From assembly GCA_905250025.1 (NCBI GenBank), contig CAJNOJ010000166.1:62001-126000 (forward strand): a DNA stretch of 64,000 bases, written 5' to 3'. Origin of the DNA: Adineta ricciae (Eukaryota; Rotifera; Eurotatoria; Adinetida; Adinetidae). A model generated the notes under the pieces. It worked only from the letters and a program-made list of their open reading frames with translations, ran no database searches and had not been told where the DNA came from. Positions within the stretch are counted from its first letter, which is position 1. Every line of letters begins with the position of its first letter. Position numbers and translations under genes: made by a program. Positions 55,024 to 64,000 of this stretch are shown piece by piece.

Positions 55024-58000
55024 ATGGTGACTGTGATAGAAAACAAAGATGAATTAATAACACCTGTTAGTAACGGTGTTCCGAATCATTCGAACGATAT
55101 GGAACGACCATCGTATTACATCAAAGATTATCAAGAAGTAAGACAACGAATGAGTTGATGTTTGTTTTTATTGATTTCGATCGAATTTAGGTGGATTTTC
55201 ATCGATCTCCTTCGTGTAAACCCTTACCGGAAAGTTTATCTGGAACAAATCAAAATGAAAATACGAAATCTTCCGTAAGCTAACGTTCTCTTCTTAGCAA
55301 AGAATGCCTTTTAGTAGTTTTTTCTTCTCAATGAGTAGTTTGGGCGTGTCAACAGAGACACGCCTCTCGCCCGAAGACTTGTTCTCACAAATAGAAACCT
55401 TTTTTTGTTTCAATTAGATTGAAGGCACATTTTTTGTGCAAGCCGACGCAATTGAATCTGGAATTCAATTCAATACTCATAATCATTCAGAAGAACAAAC
55501 GAACAACGACAGTTCTTTACTTTTAACACTAACCGACGGTTGTATTACGGTTAGAGGTCTCACAATCGATCAAATTCCTGATTTAAAGTAATTCTCATCA
55601 GTTCTTTTTCTCCCCATACGAGAGATCTTTCTAGTTTGCATACAAAACCCGGTTGTAAATTACTCTTAACTGGCGTCATCTCAATTAAAGATGGTTTGCT
55701 ACAATTAACCAACGATAATACACGTTTTAAACATGGTAGTAATACATATCCTCGACCACGATCTGCCTATCGAGTAAATACATTTTTCTTTCTCTCGACA
55801 TACAACTAAGAAAAGCGAATGATATTTAAGTTTTACAGTTTCGAGAAGACATAACATTCTCTTTGATTATTTCAGGGTCGCGGAGGTGGATCTTATCGAC
55901 CATCATACGAAGGACGACGTAAGTCTTCAGTTGATATTCTTCCATAGGTTATGCATACATTTTCATTGTCAGGTGGTGGGAATAACAATCCACGTTATGA
56001 TACTGAAGATAATGAATCGAACTTCGTTAAACGACCACCACCAAAAACTACTCTAATGGATTTTATGCCATCATGGAAAAATTCTAATGAGACGAAAGCG
56101 ACCAACGATAATGAAAATCAAAAAGTCAAAGAACGCAGTGAGAATAAACGTCGAAATCCATCAGAGCAGCACCATAAAGCGAACAATGGTATTCACGCAA
56201 CAAATTCGAATTATTATTTTCAGAACAATAATCATGCGGAGCAAATTACTTTTCAACAAGATGGTCCTCATGGACCAATAGATCCGGAAGACGACCCATC
56301 GCATGCGAATTATCGAGAAAGAAGAAATCCTCTTCCACCCAGGTTTGTTGATTTGCCTGTAGACATGATTTCTCAAGAAATTTTTCTCTGAAAAAGCGTT
56401 CGATTAATATATCAACGTGACTTTCATGGAAAGAAACGAAAAATAAACTCCACATAGTGGAATCAACATTAGAAGCAATTATCTCGTTATAGCATAAAAA
56501 ACTCGTCATTTGAATAAAATCTTAATCGAAACTGATTTGAAAGAGATAATTACTTCGTTTTAAATACCCCTTAGATAAACATCGATGTTTCTATTCTTCC
56601 TAGACTTCAACGTGCTCAAGAGGAACGTACTCGTCGAAATACTATTCGCTATTACGATGAAACTATGTTATTGACTAGCGGTGAAGTAAATGGTACGTAT
56701 CCAAATGGTGCAGTCAATAACCATTCATTGTCTTCCTCATCATCATTCTCACGACTGGCTGATCAGTCGGTATATATGTCTAACGGACAACAGCATCCAT
56801 CGACTTTGAGTTTTGTTCCACATGGAAATATCTTGGCGACTGTGAATGGTTCAACCCAACCACATCTCGCTTATTTTCAAACGAGTTCGGGGCCTGTACC
56901 GTATAATCTTACTGCTATTCCAAGTCCACCTTTTCCGAATCAACCACCATCACTTGCCTCATCATATTCAACGAGCGATCCATTAGCATATTGTTACGCA
57001 GCTTCGTATGTCGCTCCTGCGTATCTTCCAGTCACTGTTTCGAATGGTTTCACTGATGAATCGAAAACATATGCGAATCCATCTGACTCACAAACTAAAT
57101 CATTTGTTGATGAAAATGAAACTAAACCAGCAACAAATGAATCGCAACAAACTGATAAAACAACGACTAATGAGACGGATAACAAATCTCAATCCTTGGC
57201 AATCGAACAAAAAGCTGCTTCATCGTCATTAGCATCTTCGTCATCTGCATCCACTGCATCATCCAATGATGGAAATCATACTTCTCAACAAGCGAATACC
57301 GAACAAAACGAAGAGAAACGTCGAGAGGCGCACCCGGTAGGATCTTCTTCTACTAAATATATCTCATTTAACTATGAGACTCCTTTTAGAACCCTCGACC
57401 GCGTTGGAGAGTGGGTGATATGTGTTTAGCTCGTTGGAGTGAAGATCGAGAAGTAAATTGAAATAGATCTCTTCACGTAAATTTATCGATTTTTCTCTAG
57501 TTTTATGCTGCTACAATTCTTCAAATTCAACCTCCATATTGTACTGTTATATTTCGTGATTATAACACCTACGATCAAGTGCATTTTGGTGATTTGAAAA
57601 TCATACCAAGTGATCAACAATGTGTAAGTAGCGACTAGTTCATTTCCTTGCATTACCTCTTTTCTCTATTTTAGTATCAAATGATTCCACCATTGCCAGG
57701 ACCACCGTCCGATCTAAATCCCCTAGCTGCTAATGCATATTTTCCTCCACGAACGACTTATTATCCTACAACCATTGATGGATGTGTTATTATGCCTGAA
57801 GCTCCACCATTCCCATTTAACTCGGATGGTACATTCTGCATATGTCCACAGACACTCTCATCTATGTCTCGCTCCACTCGTTATCACCCTCAAGATTACT
57901 TCTCAATTCCGCAATTGCATCGACGTCAGGAAAATGGAACTTCCAATACCGATACAACTGTTAATTCGACATCACCACCAAGTAAAGATTCCAATGATAC

Positions 58001-58244
58001 AAGCATGATCGATTCAACTACTGTATCCGTTGATGACAATCAACAAAAAGATGTCATATCCACAACGACAGATCAACTCCGTTTGTGTTCGATTGCCGAT
58101 GCACCTTTGAAACTAGTCACAACTGATGAAGATCGAGAACGTAGTACAAGTACAGAAAGTATGTCAAGTAGCCGATACGACGAACAACAATCAATCAATG
58201 AGGAAGACAAATCAGACAGAAACTCCGTCATTAACGATAGTTAA
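55024..58244 (+). CDS. TDRD3: Tudor domain-containing protein 3
   Basis: Ten exons: 55024-55137, 55191-55274, 55418-55587, 55635-55773, 55876-55918, 55973-56342, 56604-57336, 57390-57452, 57501-57623, 57675-58244; 802 residues. An OB-fold (about 67-170, LLTLTDGCITVRGLTIDQIP, then LLLTGVISIKDGLLQL) binds TOP3B in known TDRD3. It is followed by an RGG-like patch, the TTLMDFMPSW motif (TLFDFL in vertebrates), disordered Gln/Asn/Ser-rich sequence and a Tudor domain (about 555-612, VGDMCLARWSEDREFYAA). I see no clear UBA domain. TDRD3 reads methyl-arginine marks and works with TOP3B on R-loops and mRNA. A 53-bp intron at 57337-57389 must be removed to reach the Tudor frame; without it the protein ends early. 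Confidence 0.9.
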
Positions 58245-59219
58245 ATTCATTTCTGCATATGAAAAACAAAATCACGAGAGGAAGATAAAAAAAATACATA
58301 CGCCCGATTGTTGTTTGTTTTGCTGTTGACATTTCGATAGTAATATATCTTGTATGCGCACACATATATACACATGTTTACAGTGAAGATCTTCTTCTCC
58401 TTCTTTTGTTCTCTATTCTCTATTTTTTATTTCCTCATTCTTTCAATGTATTACAAAAAAAAACTAACAAAAACACGTATTCTTGTCTTGTTGATACTTA
58501 TTCATTGTTCTTTCGCTTCAATGTGTTCATCGTGCTCTTTCTCTTCTGCGCGCGCGCATGTGTGCATAGTATTCACTATTATCTGTTATTTGTTTCTCAT
58601 TTAAAAACCCATTGGCATAGATGTGCTTATTTATTTACTTCTTGTAAATGCTGTCCTTTCTTTCTGTTTTCGTTGATTTGAGCCTGACCTGTATAGAAAA
58701 AAAGGGAGCTTATCAAGCAACAAGCGCATTTGAGCGTCGACAGAAAGAAAGAAGTTCTTTTTCGTTGTTCGCGATTCCTTTTGTTTTCGAAAAAACAAAC
58801 GAAAGAAAAGTCCACGCATGTACACATAATGCTTCTCTCTTCTTTTTTTATTATTATTTGTGATGTGCGATTGTTGTTATTTGTTTTATTTTCTGGTGAC
58901 GATACCATGATGCTCTCTCGTATGGCATGTGTGATTCTGTACTCTACTTCTTGGTGTGTATATGTGTGCTCTCTCACATTTATGATTATTATTGTTGCTA
59001 TTATTGTATCTTGCGCGTATGCATGTTTGTTTTCTCTCTTTCTCCCTCTTGTTCGTTTCATTTTTTTTATGATTATTATTATTATCATCATCATTGAAAG
59101 AAACAAGAAAAACTGAAACTGGTTTTTAAACAAGAACATTTCAACAGAACATCTTCACGGATTTCTTTCACTTTTTTTCTAATCTCGTTTTGTTTTCTTT
59201 TCTAATTATTTTATAGACA
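58245..59219. other. Intergenic region
   Basis: About 975 bp between TDRD3 and TACC, very T-rich, with a GCGCGCGC run (58549-58556) and ATT/ATC triplet runs (58980-59100). It ends in TTTTATAG three bases before the TACC start. No gene seen. Confidence 0.5.
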
Positions 59220-61765
59220 ATGACAGATGTCAATGGAATTGATATTCAGTCAGCATCATCGCCTAGTCATGATGATGAAGATGATAATAAATATACGAAT
59301 AATTCATTTCTATTGAATCAAAGTAGTGTACCAATGGATGTTGATATGGACGATGAAGTCGTCACAGGTACAACAGCGAAAGCGAATGGATATAGTTCGA
59401 GAGATCCGATCGAGAATGGAATGATTGATGAACAAGAGAAAAAAGAAGTTGTTCGCCTTGGGTAATGAAAACTACACACATATTCGATCTCGACGAATGA
59501 AAGATTTTCTCTTTTAGAAATCCTGTTTTAAATAAATCATTCGATGTTTTGCCACAAGTCAAAGACGATCAACTACCTTCGATTGATCCTACTGTAGACA
59601 ACACTGTACGTAAAAAAATTACGAAAGAGAAACCATCTCTAAGGTATTCACGGTGTTTTCCCTCTCTCTTTCTTTCTCTCTCCGATAGATTGAAAATAGC
59701 AATACACTTGATACAACAGTTGAATTACCAACCAATGAATTAGACGAGAAAATTTCTCGTAAGATTCTTTTGCTTTATTGTCAATAAACATTTTACCAAG
59801 ATTCGATATTCTAGCATCACATATATCAAAATTTATGAGTGATGAGGCTGAGCCAATCGGCAACGCTCAAGAACTTTTATCTAATCAATTTTCCCGTAAG
59901 GAAACAAAAGCAAACAATTGTGACTTTCTCAAAAATTATTTCTTTAGTCGAATATCCATATGTGATCCCTCAACCACAAGAAAATCTACCAAGTTCATCA
60001 CCGCCACCACTACCACCACAGCCAGCAGCAGCAGCAGCAGCAGTAGCGGCGCCAAATTCCCTTGAGTCAGTGGCTGAATTGACAAAAAACATGAAATTAA
60101 ATATGACAAAGATATTCGAGGGCCAAGGTTATCTATTGAAACTTAGTCTGTCATAAAATTGTCGTCTTATTCATTCTAGAGCCTTCAACACCAACATTTA
60201 ATCCAGAGAAAACATTTGATACGAATACATTCGTTTTAAAAAAGAAAGAACGACGGAAAGCGACAACACCAGGCACAGACACAAGTTTCAATGCAGTAAA
60301 TTTCGAATCTGCATGAAAACTGGTTTAGTTTCAACTCTTCTCCTAGGTTATGGAAGATACTACACCAGATTTATGCAACAAACAATCGCCGTTCAATACT
60401 CCGACAGCGTCATTGGATGCAGCTATAACCTCGCGAGCACCGACGGCAAATTCAACTTCGTCACAACAACCCACGATGGATCCTACACGAATCATGTAAG
60501 AGTCATAGACTACTCGTCGTTTTTTTTTCTTCTCGTTCTGTCACTTCTTTTTACCAATCGACGCGCCTTCGAGCGAACGGAAAGAAAAACTTTGTTTTTT
60601 TTTCTCTTTTTCCTCTTGCTTGATGTCCATACGTTGGCAGATCATTATTTGCTCGTGTTAGTAGTCCTACGTAGTTTTTTTTCTCCACTCAAAACACACC
60701 ATGTCGACACTGACGAATACCGATGACGATGTCAACAATCTAGGAGATAAATTAACTTCGATCCCTAGCATTTCATCAACGACAACTTCATCGATTCTCG
60801 ATGAAGAACAATTACGTCCCAAAGATATCAATACGACTTCGTTAAACGACTTTCTACATGCCGAAAAGTCGATTTTTCAGCCGCCATCAACTACCACCAC
60901 GGCAGAAGCTGATATGATTAAAAGTTTGATAATGAGTCACGAAAATGTTATGGAGAAATCGACCCTGTTTCGTTCGCTAATCGAACATACTGAACCGGCA
61001 GTAAATGCGCAGCAATTAACTGAGCACTTTTCTCTTCCCGAACAACAACAAAAACTTGCGAAATCGAACCAAATCGATGAACATCTTTTACGTCCATTTA
61101 GCGAATGTGTCGAACAATATTATCGTATACTCTATCGTGTATGCGAATGTACAGAAGAATTAAAGCATGAATTACGACAAGTGAAGAACGAACGTGATCA
61201 AATGAGTGAAGATCTCATCAATGCAGAAAATGCCTATGCGGATGTTAAGAAACGTAATGAAAAGTTGAAACTAATTATCAATGAACATAAAATGGTGCGT
61301 TGAGAAAGCGAAAAAACGAAGTTCAAATGACCTTTCTTGTCTTTTAGAATACCGAAACATTGAAGCGATTCTCAGAAGAATCCGTTCGTTATACCGAAGA
61401 ACAAAAACAAAAATATGCCGTGCTAAAACAACATGCACAAGAGAAGCTGAACGAGTAAGAAATTTCAAATAACACTCACGAAACGAAACTTGTTGGTTTG
61501 TTTCTCTAGAGCTAACAGTGAAATCGAACGCTTGAGACGAACTCAAGCATCAGAAATGGAAGGTGTTCAAACGCAATTACGTTACGCGCAGCTTCGTGTG
61601 CAATCGCTCGAACAAGAAATGAAATCTGTCAAACAAGAACTTGAACAAAAGGTAAACCAACCGATCAATTCTCTGCTCGCACAAATTCTTCTTTGATTTT
61701 AGAAAAAAGAAAACATTGAATTGACAAACATTTGTGATGAACTATTAGCAACTAATAAAAGATAG
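59220..61765 (+). CDS. TACC: Transforming acidic coiled-coil protein (TACC)
   Basis: Eleven exons: 59220-59461, 59518-59605, 59689-59758, 59815-59895, 59948-60127, 60180-60295, 60347-60495, 60769-61294, 61348-61454, 61510-61651, 61703-61765; 587 residues. The first 380 residues are acidic and disordered, with a short Pro/Ala run. The C-terminal TACC coiled coil (about 385-587) carries AVLKQHAQEKLNEANSEIER, RVQSLEQEM and ENIELTNICDELL, matching animal TACC. TACC proteins work with XMAP215/ch-TOG and Aurora A at centrosomes and spindles. A second in-frame start at 60701 lies in the long seventh intron and would give a short isoform containing the whole coiled coil. Confidence 0.9.
60496..60768 (+). 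promoter_or_regulatory. Possible internal promoter and alternative first exon of TACC
   Basis: Intron 7 is 273 bp, against about 50 bp for its neighbours. It has T-rich tracts, then an ATG at 60701 whose frame runs straight into exon 8 (23 extra residues starting MSTLTNTDDDVNN). A CTAG acceptor at 60768 is used for the long form, so both forms keep the same downstream frame. Confidence 0.45.
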
Positions 61766-61981
61766 TTGATCTAGTTTTTTCTCGTCACTCTTCTCTTATA
61801 CACTCCATTTCGATATGTAATATTTCTTTTTTATCATCAGCTTTTTTTTCTCTCTCATATTCTGCTAGTCTTATGTTTTTCTTTCTCTTTCTCTTTCTCG
61901 GTGTGTTCAAATATGTTAGATAAACCAACGGACAATGCTTATGTTTGTAGATAACATAGAAGGACACACTTAGTGATTCAA

Positions 61982-62754
61982 ATGCATTCGTTCCTTAGTC
62001 GATTAAATACTCTGTTTGCCTTTACCATCAGTGTTCTCGCTGCTCTCACTCTCGGTGTATTCATTTCGACATATTTCGAGCAATATCATGGAACGGTATC
62101 AATTAGTGCTAATAAACCCATTGTGTAAGTGACAAGGGAGCAAAGATGAATAAAACGATTGTAAATGTTTGTTTAAATAAAGAAAACATATGACTGATTT
62201 CTCGGCGAATCGAAAGAAAAATGATCTCGGTGTGTTACAATTGGATATGGATATGAGTAAGTACTATTTCAACTAGCGAACAATGCCGATCGTTCTTTTC
62301 GAATGATTTAGATCTGAATCCATTGTTTGATTGGAATGTCAAACAATTATTCTTGTATTTGACTGCGGAATACGTCACACCATCAAATGTAAGTTAAACA
62401 AATTTTTGAGAAGTCAAGTCGAAATGATCGAATGTGTATTTAGAGTTTGAATCAGGTTGTTCTCTGGGATAAAATTATTCAACGAGGTGAAAATGCTCAG
62501 TTAAATATGCGTGACGTGGCGACGAAATATTATTTCTGGGATGATGGAGATCATCTTCGGTTTGTTAAAGGAAGTTTGAAGATATTTTTGAAAAGAAGAA
62601 TGTCTTTAGGTCGAATAATGTGACGTTAACATTGGCATGGAATATCATTTCAAATGCTGGCCGTTTGCTTCATGTTCGAGCGGATGGTTCGTCATCTTTC
62701 ATATTTCCGGATGAATACGTAACAAGTCGTGGAAAGAATTCTGGCCGAGAATAG
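61982..62754 (+). CDS. SPCS3: Signal peptidase complex subunit 3
   Basis: Five exons, 61982-62124, 62183-62256, 62312-62388, 62444-62559 and 62610-62754; 184 residues (human 180). The N-terminal single membrane span is [17 protein letters not shown]. The luminal part has [27 protein letters not shown] and TKYYFWDDG, all matching the family, and [15 protein letters not shown] near the end. SPCS3 is an essential ER subunit beside the SEC11 protease. It starts 216 bp after TACC on the same strand. Confidence 0.95.
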
Positions 62755-62926
62755 ACTAAACTTCGTTGATTGCGAATCTTCTAGTTGTTTTGTTATCTGG
62801 ATGAGATTTATTTTAAATGTTGTTTGTCTGCGATTGTTATGAAACACGAAGCGTTTTAAAAGAATATGAATTTTGACTAAAAGAATATATGTTGTTTCTC
62901 TCCAATCTAGATTATCGTAGAAATTC

Positions 62927-63306
62927 ATGGCTGCCGAAGAACAGATTGTAAGTTGCGATAGTTTGAAAAAAAAAGTCATCGAATAAAACTATTTGTCTTG
63001 TCATAGTTCCGAGAGTTTCTTGAAACGTACAATCGAATTGTTGAAGAATGTTTTAACCGATGTGTTTATACATTTAATTATCGATATCTACTCGAAGATG
63101 AAGTAAGTCGAGACTATTCGTTCTGGAATCATCTGAACAGAGTCATTTAGATTGACTGTACGTCACGATGTACGTCGAGATTCGTTAATTATAATCAACG
63201 AATGGCCATGAATTTTGCGCAAATTCAAGCGAAAAAGATGATCGATATGCAAGAGCAAGCTGAGGCTGAACAGCAAGCTACGACCGATGTCCCTAAACCT
63301 TCCTAA
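62927..63306 (+). CDS. TIMM10B: Mitochondrial import inner membrane translocase subunit Tim10B
   Basis: Three exons, 62927-62947, 63007-63102 and 63151-63306; 90 residues. The twin CX3C motif of small TIM chaperones is present: CFNRC and CTSRC, 16 residues apart. REFLETYNRIVEECF resembles TIMM10B (Tim9b) more than TIMM9 or TIMM10. It would act in the TIM22 carrier-import route in the intermembrane space. AATCTAG and ATCGTAG both end within about 17 bp of the ATG. The first exon encodes only seven residues. Confidence 0.88.
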
Positions 63307-63541
63307 TCATCGTGATACTCGGTGCTATTTCGTGTTAGGAAATCTATATATAGAATTTTTTTGTTAACGATCATATCTTTTCAAGATAAAGGCTGATTGA
63401 TGCAAATCAATTAAATGTCTTGTTGTCTCAGGCTTAAGCTATTCACCTATGTCTTTTATTTACAATAATCACTCACAGTCCATCCCCTTTTTTGTTGTCT
63501 TTGTACATCGAATGAAGAAAAGAATAAGATGAGGAGATTGA
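63307..63541. other. Convergent intergenic region
   Basis: About 235 bp between the TIMM10B stop and the minus-strand UBASH3-like stop; probable overlapping 3' UTRs. Confidence 0.5.
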
Positions 63542-64000
63542 TCAAGTTTGTTTGGCAAGAATAGCGTCGACAAATGTCCACGAGTGTCGTTGGCCTTCGA
63601 GTATTGTCAATGAAAGATAATTAATTTTTTGTGCTATTTGAATTAATTCATTAGGTCGTGGTTCTGCACCGATTAATTGCCGAGTTAATGTTTCTAATGA
63701 CGGTGCATGGCCGATAAAAAGAATTGTCATGTCGTTCGTATCATGTTTCGATAGAATCTGACGCATAACTAAATGCGACCGTTCGTAATAATCGAATTCT
63801 GTTTCTTCTGTTGACAAAGATTTCTGCACGCTGTTGTAGGATGTTTCAATATTGAAACGATTCAGAATGAGTTCATTGATTGACATAAAATGTGGGATGA
63901 TATCTTTATGCCAAATACCACATTCGAAGAGGCCTAATTCAATACGAATTGGTATCAATGTACGTAATTTCATTCCATCGAGAATGGCATCCGCTGTCTG
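63542..64000 (-). CDS. UBASH3/TULA-like histidine phosphatase, C-terminal part
   Basis: An open frame without a start enters from beyond 64000 and ends at 63542 (152 residues seen). QTADAILDGMKLR, IELGLFECGIW and ILFIGHAPSLETLTRQL match the C-terminal two-histidine phosphatase domain of UBASH3A/B (TULA). The second catalytic His sits in GHAPSLE, and the Glu in the IELGLFE region is kept. The N-terminal UBA, 2H esterase and SH3 domains, if present, lie outside the window. A related fungal or PGAM-type phosphatase is a weaker alternative. Confidence 0.8.
   Translation of the reverse strand, partial: QTADAILDGMKLRTLIPIRIELGLFECGIWHKDIIPHFMSINELILNRFNIETSYNSVQKSLSTEETEFDYYERSHLVMRQILSKHDTNDMTILFIGHAPSLETLTRQLIGAEPRPNELIQIAQKINYLSLTILEGQRHSWTFVDAILAKQT

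Overview
This window is nuclear DNA of a small-genome invertebrate, most likely a bdelloid rotifer. It is AT-rich, and nearly every gene is broken by GT-AG introns of about 40-80 bp. It carries a TIR-domain gene and an arginine ADP-ribosyltransferase/TPR gene of types that are abundant in bdelloids. Many start codons follow directly on a pyrimidine-rich AG, as expected where spliced leaders are added. I rebuilt exon-intron structures by hand. For each spliced gene the exon phases close and total length is a multiple of three, so most models should be right to within a base or two at junctions. The taxon call is inference.

0-10.6 kb: a truncated minus-strand gene (possible mitochondrial import signal), then four plus-strand genes close together: an ARM-TIR-SAM protein, an alpha/beta hydrolase, COP9 signalosome subunit 1 and the cap 2'-O-methyltransferase CMTR1. 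10.9-14.9 kb (minus): FRG1, the alpha subunit of cytosolic phenylalanyl-tRNA synthetase, and a 62-residue membrane protein missed by a plain ORF scan. 14.9-18.2 kb: a discoidin-like/BTB protein and two unrecognised proteins. 19-25 kb (minus): an ESRP/fusilli splicing regulator with two unusually long introns. 27.3-29.0 kb (minus): a forkhead factor closest to FoxC, followed by a 6.2 kb stretch without a supportable gene.

35.2-42.0 kb (minus): PDCD6/ALG-2, METTL3 (m6A writer), CHTF8 and a SUV4-20/KMT5 histone methyltransferase, head to tail. 42.6-43.9 kb: a zinc-binding/tandem-BRCT protein. 44.7-46.5 kb (minus): Integrator subunit 12. 48.4-54.3 kb (minus): an ADP-ribosyltransferase-TPR gene with an assembly gap, only 38 bp beyond the stop of a FAM135 lipase-like gene. 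55.0-63.3 kb (plus): TDRD3, TACC, SPCS3 and TIMM10B. 63.5-64 kb: the 3' part of a UBASH3/TULA-like phosphatase gene, running off the window.

Most genes are conserved housekeeping or RNA/chromatin genes. The least ordinary material is the SARM1-like protein with reordered domains, the FAM135/ADP-ribosyltransferase junction, the near-identical TPR array, the zinc/BRCT protein, a large insertion inside the METTL3 zinc finger, an internal start in TACC, the 62-residue gene, and same-strand clusters whose downstream genes carry acceptor-like sites at their start codons.
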